64,000 bases of DNA from Lysinibacillus cavernae (lineage in GTDB: Bacteria; Bacillota; Bacilli; Bacillales_A; Planococcaceae): assembly GCF_009724685.1 (NCBI RefSeq), contig NZ_WMEF01000001.1:744001-808000 (forward strand), given 5' to 3'. Under the pieces are notes generated by a model, which saw only the letters and a list, made by a program, of their open reading frames with translations, was not told the origin of the DNA and made no database searches. The translations under genes and the position numbers were made by a program. Below are positions 8,274 to 16,496 of the stretch, piece by piece (the first letter of the stretch is position 1; each line of letters opens with the position of its first letter).

Positions 8274-9026
8274 TTACACATAACGGTAAGAAACACGTTG
8301 GATTAACAGATTTTTACCTGCTGACGCTGTGATTGGCACATCTGCAAACACAGAAATCTGTACAAAGTTACCACCTGCTAAGTCAGCATTACCACCATTA
8401 ACGTCAGTGTTGTTAGCGAAGCCTAAAATCTCTTTTGCATTAGGTTTTTTCTCAATTTGAATAGCCATATATTCTACTGTTCCATCAAGTACAGGATTTC
8501 CTTCAACTTTCACCCATGATGTAGGCTCTGTTCCATCTGTAGTACCTGCTTTAGTTACTTTATAAATGAAACCATTAGCTACTGTTGGTTGAACATAAGT
8601 GTCTAATGTCAAAAATTTAGAAGCGGACCAAACTTGAGCAGTCTCAGCGTTCACATTTGTTGTAGTTCCTGTTGTTCCTAAATCTTTAGTTCCAGGAGGG
8701 TTGGCTGTACCAACCCCACCCTTACCAACAGGTGTCCATCCTGTTTCATTCAGGCTATCAACACGCACATTAAACCAGTTGTCACGAACAGCTTCAATGA
8801 CATTTCCTTGTGCGCTACCGTCACCACCTTGTCTATCACGAGTAGTGAAGACAACTTCCTCCATTTTAGAAACATCTTCTGTACCACCACGATTGTTCCA
8901 AATATAGAAAACTTTAATTTGTGATTGAGAGTCTGCATCAACAGTATCGTAGTTTACTGTGTTTTTTACTTCGCTTGATTTTGTGTTAGCACCTTCATAC
9001 CATGATACTTGAGGGTGGTTTGTCAT
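8274..9026 (-). CDS. Phage tail protein with sugar-binding-like module
   Basis: A 250-aa protein starting with ATG behind AGGAA. The N-terminal half has GTEDVSKMEEVVFTTRDRQ and VIEAVRDNWFNVRVDS, resembling virion proteins of SP-beta-like phages, but I cannot assign a named family. Residues ~140-195 match a module common in phage tails: a Y-x-x-P-x-x-x-N-G-F-x-Y segment, then TDGTEPTSW and LDGTVEYMAI, similar to small carbohydrate-binding modules. The last part (residues ~215-250) is beta-rich and glycine-rich. It lies between the probable baseplate gene and the internal terminator, and is the last gene before that terminator, so probably a well-expressed virion component. Confidence 0.6.
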   Translation of the reverse strand: MTNHPQVSWYEGANTKSSEVKNTVNYDTVDADSQSQIKVFYIWNNRGGTEDVSKMEEVVFTTRDRQGGDGSAQGNVIEAVRDNWFNVRVDSLNETGWTPVGKGGVGTANPPGTKDLGTTGTTTNVNAETAQVWSASKFLTLDTYVQPTVANGFIYKVTKAGTTDGTEPTSWVKVEGNPVLDGTVEYMAIQIEKKPNAKEILGFANNTDVNGGNADLAGGNFVQISVFADVPITASAGKNLLIQRVSYRYV

Positions 9027-9094
9027 ATTAAATTCCTACTTTCCTATGTATTATTTAAATTAAATTGTTGAGGGTATTAATAGTGAGTTTTAAA

Positions 9095-10243
9095 TTATTT
9101 CAATGCTACTTTTACATTGACAGATAAATTTTGTGCATCCACAGAAAAAGAAGGGATGTATAGTCTAAACACATCTCCCTTCTTCACCGTACTGTTCATT
9201 AACGTATATACTTGATTATTTAAATAACGATCTTCATCAATGATTACTGGATTATCTGTGATATCCAACCAATCAATGAAATTTGATGATTTTTGTATTT
9301 GAATAGGGGTGGGTACTGAACCTTGAATAGAAATCGATGCTTGAATATCAACAATTTCACCGTCCCAATCAAATATGATATGTGGGTCTTGCACACCTTG
9401 CAAAATATCTTTCGGAACAATAAATACAATTGTTTTCTCATTTACAAATTCAGTAATATTTTGAACCTTAACGAATTGTTCTTTACTCATTAATCCATTT
9501 ATTACTTCGTTGGCTAATGGCACATTTCCACCTAAGGCATCGATAGGAATCCATGCCTTTCCATTCCAACGATAACGTATGCCTGTATCAAAAACCTGTG
9601 TTGTCCATCCAACTTCGGGGTAGGGGAATTTTTTTACAATGTCATCATATGTATTGACGAATGGCTGATAAATTAAAACTGTTGTTTTGTATGCATCTCT
9701 TACTAGTTCGGTTGCTTCATTAGCATTGTGAGTGGCAATTAAAGCCTGGTCAGTAGCATGATTTGATTCATTAATAGCAATGACCAGCTTTTTTAAATAT
9801 TCTTTATAGTTATCCGTTTGATCAATTAGTTCTTGAACTTGTTTTTTGCTTCTTTCAATAATTTCGTGTAGTGTCTCGGTAGAATTGGTACTATCATAAT
9901 GTACGATTCGTGTAGAAGGGTAAAGGATTAAACCTCTTCCTTTGTACACCATTGACATAGTTTCTGCTTCTTTCACTGCATGGAAATAAACAAATCCATT
10001 AGAATAGTCTACATAAAATTCATTATTTTCTAAGTTGTGCTTTATGAATTTTTCATAATTAATTTCAAACATACCTGAAATTCTAACCTTATACATTTCA
10101 TCAGGAATTTCTAATAAAAAAACACGTTGATTGACTACACGAGCGATATCCAGTCGATCGATGTATGGGTCGTTTGGTGTTCCTTTTCGCCAAACGATAT
10201 GAATAGGGTTATTAAATTCTAAATAATTAATAGGTAGTGACAA
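9095..10243 (-). CDS. Baseplate upper-type protein with coiled coil
   Basis: I place the start at a TTG at 10243, where AAGGAGGTGA lies 5 bases upstream; the GTG three codons earlier is inside that ribosome site. The 382-aa product has an N-terminal beta domain (IHIVWRKGTPNDPYIDRLDI) followed by a helical stretch at residues ~115-195 (ETLHEIIERSKKQVQELIDQ) and then TGIRYRWNGKAWIPID, a short motif common in phage baseplate and fibre proteins. The C-terminal third is beta-rich. The N-terminal layout resembles BppU-like upper baseplate proteins that hold receptor-binding proteins; this is by architecture only. It follows the PAAR protein by 26 bp. Confidence 0.6.
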   Translation of the reverse strand: MSLPINYLEFNNPIHIVWRKGTPNDPYIDRLDIARVVNQRVFLLEIPDEMYKVRISGMFEINYEKFIKHNLENNEFYVDYSNGFVYFHAVKEAETMSMVYKGRGLILYPSTRIVHYDSTNSTETLHEIIERSKKQVQELIDQTDNYKEYLKKLVIAINESNHATDQALIATHNANEATELVRDAYKTTVLIYQPFVNTYDDIVKKFPYPEVGWTTQVFDTGIRYRWNGKAWIPIDALGGNVPLANEVINGLMSKEQFVKVQNITEFVNEKTIVFIVPKDILQGVQDPHIIFDWDGEIVDIQASISIQGSVPTPIQIQKSSNFIDWLDITDNPVIIDEDRYLNNQVYTLMNSTVKKGDVFRLYIPSFSVDAQNLSVNVKVALK

Positions 10244-10269
10244 TTTTCTCACCTCCTTTCCAAGTAAAT

Positions 10270-10755
10270 TTAATTGGCAAACACATTATTAGATCCTTCT
10301 TGTATAGAAGCGCTGGAGTCTGCATGGGTTTTTACAGAATCACCTTTTCTAGCAAGCGGTTTACCGCTCACAAATACCCTGGAACTTCCTGTGCTTACAG
10401 AACCATTTGCGCTAAAATGTCCGCCACTGACATAAGACCAGCCACTAGGAACATTATATGAATCTTGTTCTTGTGTTTTGGCACCTGAAAATGCAATTTC
10501 CTTGCCATTCACAAAAACAGTAGGTATTCCTTCATTAATGGTGCCTTCCACAGTTGCATCGATATCTAGCTCATCGTAAGGCGAGCTAGGTGGGATTTCG
10601 ATACCATAACAAACATCTCCCACCCAGTAGCCTCCAAAATACTGACCATCCATATATTCTGGAACACACTGAGGCTGATTAGGTTTCCTTACTTTAACGT
10701 GCTTACCAGCAATAGAGCTACTTATTTTATTACCTCTTACTGATACTTCAGGCAT
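10270..10755 (-). CDS. PAAR-repeat spike-tip protein
   Basis: A 161-aa protein with AGGAGCG before the ATG. Residues ~75-161 hold PAAR-type repeats: GIPTVFVNGKEIAFSG, then TGSSRVFVSGKPLARKGD, then a His-containing turn and IQEGSNNVFAN, which follow the family pattern of GS-x-x-V-x-x-x-G-x-x-x-A-R-x-G-D. The N-terminal third (PNQPQCVPEYMDG, with two cysteines) is separate. PAAR proteins form a sharpened cone, usually metal-bound, on the end of trimeric beta-helical spikes in contractile phages and type VI secretion. Here the gene directly follows the 1,270-aa hub whose C-terminus is a gp5-like beta-helix, exactly the partner expected. PAAR in an apparently non-contractile tail is unusual. Confidence 0.72.
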   Translation of the reverse strand: MPEVSVRGNKISSSIAGKHVKVRKPNQPQCVPEYMDGQYFGGYWVGDVCYGIEIPPSSPYDELDIDATVEGTINEGIPTVFVNGKEIAFSGAKTQEQDSYNVPSGWSYVSGGHFSANGSVSTGSSRVFVSGKPLARKGDSVKTHADSSASIQEGSNNVFAN

Positions 10756-10766
10756 GCTAACGCTCC

Positions 10767-13700
10767 TTAGTTTAGATCAATACGAGTACCATTTAATTTA
10801 ATGCCTGTTGCAGACATAGTCATCGTATTACTTCCAAATTTTATTTCTAAAAGTGAGTTATTCATTGTGATACTACCGCTCCCACCTTTAATTGATACTG
10901 TTCTAGGTGAATTAATTTCTATAGATTTTGTGCTTTCTGTGTTTAAATTAATAGAGTGTTTTTCACCAGTTTCATCTATATACTCAGTAAAGAAACCTTG
11001 AGGGGTTTTATATTGCTTAGCTTTATTATTGTTAGTATTATTTCCAGAACCGCTCCCCCAAATAGCAATAGGGTAGGCTTGGACTCCTGAACCCTCAAAA
11101 TACATTTCATATTTAACATTTTCTGTTGAACCATTTTTGGTAATAAATCTTAAGAATTTTTGTTTAATATGAACAAAATTATCAGGGTCAATAGGGTCAT
11201 AAGTTCTTAGTCTAGTAACCGTCAAATCAGAGATAAAGCTATCATCCTCATCTAATCCTTCAAGAATAGATTCATCTAATTCACCATTCATAATGAAAAG
11301 CTTTCGTGCGTACAAGTGCCCTTCTTTACTTACCCAAAATCTAGGTTCATGATTAACATCAATCGCAATACCTTCATTAGCGTTTAGGCGAATTTCCTCA
11401 CCATTATTCCCATTAATAGTGATACCATCATTTTGGTCAAAGGTAATTTTTTTACCTAAGAAACCATCAACTATTTTAAGATTGTGAGTAGTAATGTCTT
11501 TTGCATAAAGCCTTCCATCAATACCTACGTAAAATTTCTTCTGACCATCGACATAAATGGAGATAGCTTCATTAGCATTTAATCTAATTTCCTCACCATT
11601 TTTTCCATAAATAGTGATACCATCTTTCCAGTCGAGAGTAATGGCATCACCTAAGTCACCATCTACAATTCGAAGATTTTTCGTTACCAATCCTTCAGCG
11701 TATAGTGTTCCGTCTTCCCATTTAGAATCTCCTAATGTGGCAAATAATTTACTAACCCATTTATCATTTTCCCATTTCTGTAACGCAAGTCCATTAGTGG
11801 CATTTAGATAAGCTCGATACTTCCCATCATTACGAACAGCGATAAAGCCAAAATCGCTCATAATGAGGTTGTTGTGATATCTGCCCATTGTGAGACCCGA
11901 ATAGAATAAGGAATCCTCAATTTCTTGTCTTAGTCTAGTTGCTTCATCATAATAATTTTTAAATTTCTGCACAAAAATACCACGATTCTCAATGGGACTC
12001 GTGGATTCTGTAAGTGGATCAGTCATATCAATATTTAAGTAGGATGATTCAAGGTAACCAGTATTTATGATTTTGATATAATTGGACATGTAAGTTGTTA
12101 ACTCTAAATATGCATTTTTTATTGCACTTGTCGAATACCTGTCAGTAGTAGAGTAAACGGTAGGGAAGGTTTGAGTTGCAGTATTAAAAGCACCATCAAT
12201 ATCTGAAACATTATCTCTCTCACTTCGTATGTATTTTTGTGCCTGTTGAAGAAGCAATTTGTAGTCTGAATGGATTTTATATAATTCTTTAATGAGCTCT
12301 AATTTTTCAAGCGTCGTTAATTTGCCATCTGCGACAATCTTGTCAAATAAACCAATATTAAAATAGTTATTTTCAGCATCTAAGATGACTTCATCAAGAT
12401 TATTTACAATCTTAATATTCTCAGCAATCATGTTTCTAGAGTAGAGAGTACCATCTGTATTAGCCCATAACACCTTTTTCCATTCGTCATTATCTTTTTG
12501 GCTAACAGAAAATCCTTCACAAGTAGTTAATGCAACCCTTGTTACATCATTCCAAGACACCAGTCCAAAGCATTCATTGTCCTGAGGAATTAAGTTTCCT
12601 TGTTCATCTTTTGTATTATTAGAAACTAAGCCTAAATACATGGTTTCTTCACCACGTCGATTATAAATCGTTGTTCTCGAGCCCTGTGTTACCCAAATAC
12701 CAGATTCATCTTCAATAATCAAATTAACACCAGATATGATCTTCCCAAAAATACGCTCGCCAAAAATTCCATCCTTTGAAATTGCGTGTTTCCATGACTC
12801 ACCATTATCATTGGTGATAGCGAGAAATCCATTTTGTATAACAAGCCAACTTAATGGATCTTCTAAATCTCTCACAATAATGCCACGTTCGCTTATTTCT
12901 ATCTTCTGGTTATAACCGGCCATGACAGCATTTTTTAATGCATCCCATTTATTATTGATAATATCATTAATGGCACCGTTGTTCTGTTCAGACAAATTCC
13001 ATTTCCATTTATCCATCTGAACGATTGTAGAAGTATTGCCTGCTTTATTAAGCTGTTCTAACCAATTATTGTCTTCATCGAATTCATTTTCGATAACAAC
13101 AGAAATACTTTCATTTTCAAAGTCATGCGTAATTTCAGTAATTTTGGCTTTTATATCTACTTGTAATCTATCATATCTAACTCTAATAATATCTCCTAAA
13201 CTTAACTTGTCCCAATCATTTTGACATTCAACGATGGATAGAAAATCAATTAAATTCATATCTAATCTGATTTTTGGCTCCAAAAATTGTCTGAATATTT
13301 CCTTACCATCTTCCATTAAGTCCTCATCATCAACAATTGAATCATTAGTATATTCTTTTTCTATTTCAAAATCTGATAACTCGGCTAACTGCTCAACTGT
13401 AAAGTTATTTTCTCTAGTTAACTTTTCCTGTAACGCAAATAATTCATTTACGTAATCAGAAAGCTGATAGTTTAAATCTCTTATGAAAGCTTCTTGATTG
13501 GAGATCTCTGATCGTTTGGCCTCTAAACGTTGAATGATGTCTTGATGTTTTGGAGTTGAGGAATGAAAATTTGCATTGGATAAATCTAATTCATCTTCAA
13601 TAATGACTCTTTGTGTATTCAGAGTACTTAGTTTTTGTTCCTCCGTTTGGATAATTGAATTTTGTGTAGTGACCATTGTGGTTAAGTTAGTAAATTTCTC

Positions 13701-14579
13701 TGATAAGGATTCAACCAACGCTTGATAGTCTTCTAATGCAATGCATAAACTATCTGTTAAATATTTAGAATGACTGACAACAACCCCGTTTTCACGTTTG
13801 AAAGGGTAGAGGTAGTACCTGTAATCTTCAAGATATGATTGACCTGTAGGATTTAATCGATGTATGGATAAGCCATCTTGACCATACACTTTTAAACGAG
13901 TGATTGTATCAATTGTGTTTGTCGCTAAATTGAATGACTCTAAATATTTTCCATCACGTAGGTGAAAACCTTTATCTTTACCTATATTTTCCGGTTTATA
14001 GAAATTGATTTCATATTTTACTGAATCCCATACAATTAAAGCGTTCCAAACTTTTGCTAAATCATAAATAATTTCTAAAATGTTATTTGAAGCAACCTCA
14101 TAACTTCGATAAATCTCCTCGAAGGAACTGTCAACGTAGCCTAGTTTCCATTTTGTATTTACAGAAGATAAAATATCAGTAGTAATTTGAGACAATGTTT
14201 TACTGACTACTTCAAATTGTCTTATATTTTTATCACTTAATTGAACACCGAGTGACAAAGCTGTATAACTAATATACTCATCATCACTATATGATTTACT
14301 TGATTCGTTCATTAAAAAGTATTCAGTGATTTGGTCGTATTTCAATTTAAAAAGGTACCTGTTCTTTATTTTATCGATATTTTTATTTTCAAAAGGAATA
14401 CCATCATCCATTAGGACAGTAGGTATCTTAAATGAAATTTCATTTAGTACCGAAACTTTAGTACTATAATTGATATCATATGCCTCACTAATTCTGGCAA
14501 TTGTTTTTTTATCAGGGCTACATAAAAATATTCTTGCATCATCTGGTTTTAAACGGTAATCTATTTCACCTAATTTCAA
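10767..14579 (-). CDS. Tail hub/spike (Tal-like) with C-terminal beta-helix
   Basis: A 1,270-aa protein with a TTG start after GAGGTGA. Residues 1-~265 resemble the gp27/Tal-like hub of siphophages (DDARIFLCSPDKKTIARI, LSQITTDILSSVNTKW, LAKVWNALIVWD). Residues ~270-390 form a coiled coil. Residues ~390-490 return to hub-type beta structure (IDFLSIVECQNDWDKLSLGD). The second half holds repeated tail-needle segments, including two ~60-residue repeats at ~970-1030 and ~1031-1090 (each with NGEEIRLNANE). The last ~65 residues (SIEINSPRTVSIKGGSGS, then TMSATGIKLNGTRIDLN) have the alternating pattern of a gp5/VgrG trimeric beta-helix. It probably plugs the tube and pierces the envelope. The product is SP-beta YomG-like in position; no enzymatic motif was found. 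Confidence 0.75.
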   Translation of the reverse strand: MKLGEIDYRLKPDDARIFLCSPDKKTIARISEAYDINYSTKVSVLNEISFKIPTVLMDDGIPFENKNIDKIKNRYLFKLKYDQITEYFLMNESSKSYSDDEYISYTALSLGVQLSDKNIRQFEVVSKTLSQITTDILSSVNTKWKLGYVDSSFEEIYRSYEVASNNILEIIYDLAKVWNALIVWDSVKYEINFYKPENIGKDKGFHLRDGKYLESFNLATNTIDTITRLKVYGQDGLSIHRLNPTGQSYLEDYRYYLYPFKRENGVVVSHSKYLTDSLCIALEDYQALVESLSEKFTNLTTMVTTQNSIIQTEEQKLSTLNTQRVIIEDELDLSNANFHSSTPKHQDIIQRLEAKRSEISNQEAFIRDLNYQLSDYVNELFALQEKLTRENNFTVEQLAELSDFEIEKEYTNDSIVDDEDLMEDGKEIFRQFLEPKIRLDMNLIDFLSIVECQNDWDKLSLGDIIRVRYDRLQVDIKAKITEITHDFENESISVVIENEFDEDNNWLEQLNKAGNTSTIVQMDKWKWNLSEQNNGAINDIINNKWDALKNAVMAGYNQKIEISERGIIVRDLEDPLSWLVIQNGFLAITNDNGESWKHAISKDGIFGERIFGKIISGVNLIIEDESGIWVTQGSRTTIYNRRGEETMYLGLVSNNTKDEQGNLIPQDNECFGLVSWNDVTRVALTTCEGFSVSQKDNDEWKKVLWANTDGTLYSRNMIAENIKIVNNLDEVILDAENNYFNIGLFDKIVADGKLTTLEKLELIKELYKIHSDYKLLLQQAQKYIRSERDNVSDIDGAFNTATQTFPTVYSTTDRYSTSAIKNAYLELTTYMSNYIKIINTGYLESSYLNIDMTDPLTESTSPIENRGIFVQKFKNYYDEATRLRQEIEDSLFYSGLTMGRYHNNLIMSDFGFIAVRNDGKYRAYLNATNGLALQKWENDKWVSKLFATLGDSKWEDGTLYAEGLVTKNLRIVDGDLGDAITLDWKDGITIYGKNGEEIRLNANEAISIYVDGQKKFYVGIDGRLYAKDITTHNLKIVDGFLGKKITFDQNDGITINGNNGEEIRLNANEGIAIDVNHEPRFWVSKEGHLYARKLFIMNGELDESILEGLDEDDSFISDLTVTRLRTYDPIDPDNFVHIKQKFLRFITKNGSTENVKYEMYFEGSGVQAYPIAIWGSGSGNNTNNNKAKQYKTPQGFFTEYIDETGEKHSINLNTESTKSIEINSPRTVSIKGGSGSITMNNSLLEIKFGSNTMTMSATGIKLNGTRIDLN

Positions 14580-14590
14580 TGTTTTTCACC

Positions 14591-15229
14591 TCACTCCTGC
14601 AAAAAGACATACTGATGTCTAACATTCATATCGAAATCCCCTTTTCCTTTTAGGAGATTAGATCCGACTACTAATTCCAGGTACTCATCATTATGGTCAT
14701 CGTACCGATAAACACCTAGGTGCTGCCTGTCAGAAATAATATCTTCTTTTTGACAATCAATAAACACTTCTTCATTATCGATAAGATTGTCTACAACTAA
14801 CGTTTGGTCTGTCATGATATTGGTTAGTTCTATACTGCCTTTTCCATTCTTTTTCTTAATCCATAGTTTTGGTTTAACAATAAAATCGCCCAAGTTTTCT
14901 AAGGATTCGCAAGGATCAAAGGCGATAGAGAAGGATTGTATATAAGGTTTTTCGTTATCTTTTTTTGCATGAAGAACAATCTTATATCTAAAAATTAAAC
15001 CATCTAAATTATATCCATCTAACAAATTGTTATCATTGAAATTTATTGCTTTCCAATTGGTCCAATTCTTGTAGTCGTAAGAGAGGGAATAGAAAAACTC
15101 TATTTGTTGATGGTGTACGTTTATAATATTGGCGAGGATAGTTGTTAAATATTTTGAAGAAGCATTTGTAATTTCATAAAATTTAGATATATAAGAGCCT
15201 GTTGAGTTTATTAAAGAACCCCATTTCAT
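14591..15229 (-). CDS. Distal-tail (Dit C-terminal-like) protein
   Basis: A 212-aa protein. Residues ~120-212 follow the C-terminal galectin-like domain of siphophage Dit proteins: VKPKLWIKKKNGKGSIELTN, then QTLVVDNLIDNEEVFIDCQ, then LELVVGSNLLKGKGDFD, matching the family's order of a first strand, a 'bound value' strand and the closing L-x-x-G-x-N segment. Residues 1-~110 are a beta domain with FYSLSYDYKNWTNWKAI. Together with 15900-16496 (Dit N-terminal-like) it looks as though the Dit function is split in two genes with another protein between. Its stop is 11 bases from the start of the hub gene. Assignment rests on motif order, not a search. Confidence 0.55.
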   Translation of the reverse strand: MKWGSLINSTGSYISKFYEITNASSKYLTTILANIINVHHQQIEFFYSLSYDYKNWTNWKAINFNDNNLLDGYNLDGLIFRYKIVLHAKKDNEKPYIQSFSIAFDPCESLENLGDFIVKPKLWIKKKNGKGSIELTNIMTDQTLVVDNLIDNEEVFIDCQKEDIISDRQHLGVYRYDDHNDEYLELVVGSNLLKGKGDFDMNVRHQYVFLQE

Positions 15230-15240
15230 TCTAAATACTC

Positions 15241-15897
15241 CTATTCTATTTTTCCAAAAGGTCTAAATTCACTATTCGTGCCAACCTTTTTCCAAATAAT
15301 ATTTTTTGCCTTTCTCCATACAACTGAATTATCAATAAATGCTGTATCGTTTTGAACAGAAGACCATTCAGGTTCAGTAGTGGAGGAGTAGCCTGCCGTC
15401 TCACAAAGATAATAATATGTCTTACTTCCATTTGTAGGGAATACCAAATCTCCTACCTCATAATTGAATTCTTTGCGCCAAATTTTTCCTGTTACCTCAG
15501 GGAATTCTTGTTGTAAGGAAGTAATAAAGGTTGGAGGGGTAGTGGAACTTTTCCCATCGACCACACATTCATAAAGGCCACCATTATCTACAGGGGGCTT
15601 TACTAAATTGCCAATACTGTAATTTTTATTTGGTAACCATTTTTTTGCTTGAATACCTTCTCTCGTGACAACCCATCCGATAAAAGAACCTGAAGCAGGT
15701 ACCTTATTCCACATAATATGACCAATTGGATAATATTTATTATCACTTAGATCCTCAATAGATTGAGTAGAATCTTTTAAGTATTTTTCTAATTTACTAA
15801 AATTATTGCCATATTCAACAATGGTATTTTTTATATCATCATCTTCAAAAGAGGATTCAGTAGTAATATTTAATTTAAGTCCATTTGTTGTTTCCAT
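15241..15897 (-). CDS. Tail tip protein with two CBM5/12-like modules
   Basis: A 218-aa protein with GGAGTG upstream of its ATG. Two similar modules follow a ~60-residue helical N-terminus: residues ~83-145 (WLPNKNYSIGNLVKP, GLYECVVDGKSST, PPTF, GKIWRK) and ~146-205 (FNYEVGDLVFP, YYYLCETAGYSSTTEPEW, SVVWRK). The W-x-x-x-x-x-Y-x-x-G-x-x-V layout and the Y-x-C segment resemble chitin/cellulose-binding CBM5/12 domains and the related module of phage tails. Its location between two Dit-like genes suggests an accessory carbohydrate-binding insertion at the tail tip. It is soluble, with no signal sequence. Confidence 0.6.
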   Translation of the reverse strand: METTNGLKLNITTESSFEDDDIKNTIVEYGNNFSKLEKYLKDSTQSIEDLSDNKYYPIGHIMWNKVPASGSFIGWVVTREGIQAKKWLPNKNYSIGNLVKPPVDNGGLYECVVDGKSSTTPPTFITSLQQEFPEVTGKIWRKEFNYEVGDLVFPTNGSKTYYYLCETAGYSSTTEPEWSSVQNDTAFIDNSVVWRKAKNIIWKKVGTNSEFRPFGKIE

Positions 15898-15899
15898 AT

Positions 15900-16496
15900 T
15901 TAAAATTCACTCCATTTTTTGATATGGGCATATTGTGCTCCCCAAGAATTATCTATTTTATCAATCGTTAAACCATTAGAAGTAACCTTTGAATTAAAAA
16001 AACTTCCTTGTTCAAAGCTTTTCATGTCGTCGTTAATTTGATAACCGGTATTAGAATTTCTAAATGCCATATTATTAAATATAAGTTCATGAGAGTAGGT
16101 ATAGGGAGAATCACATCTAATAGTTAATTCTACATAACCTTGCTTTAATCCATTATGTAATAAGGCAGAATTTCCTTCTACAAGGGCGTATAATACTCTA
16201 TTTGGATTATTGTCAAAAATTAACGGTTTGTAATAAGGCTGGAATAACCAGCGAGCAATCTTTCTTATATCTTGGTCATCGAGCCAATTTTCAAGATAAA
16301 AGGACAAGTTAAAAGAGAGGGGTTCATGTTCAACTTTTTGAAAATACGGTTTTTCATTATTAGCAATTTTTTTCTCAATAATTCTCCTCCTAGGGAGAAA
16401 GTTCTCTTCAAATAAACCTCCTCTCGTTGAAGCAATTTGAATACCCATATCTTTCGATGAAATGTTGTCATACATAAAATGAATAGATTCCAACAT
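15900..16496 (-). CDS. Distal tail protein, Dit N-terminal domain
   Basis: A 198-aa protein whose ATG overlaps the stop of the tape measure gene (TAATG). It fits the siphovirus tail component (Sipho_tail, Dit) pattern: an opening strand with S-KDMGIQI, basic LPRRRIIEKKI, then LSFNLSFYLENWLDDQDIRK, which matches the family's 'tr.i.v.l...' strand followed by the region where W-L-x-x-x-x-x-x-x-L is conserved, and a later YVELTIRCDSPYTYS. Dit forms a hexameric ring joining the tail tube to the hub and side fibres. The position directly after the tape measure is the usual one. The C-terminal galectin half appears to be encoded elsewhere (14591-15229). Confidence 0.72.
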   Translation of the reverse strand: MLESIHFMYDNISSKDMGIQIASTRGGLFEENFLPRRRIIEKKIANNEKPYFQKVEHEPLSFNLSFYLENWLDDQDIRKIARWLFQPYYKPLIFDNNPNRVLYALVEGNSALLHNGLKQGYVELTIRCDSPYTYSHELIFNNMAFRNSNTGYQINDDMKSFEQGSFFNSKVTSNGLTIDKIDNSWGAQYAHIKKWSEF

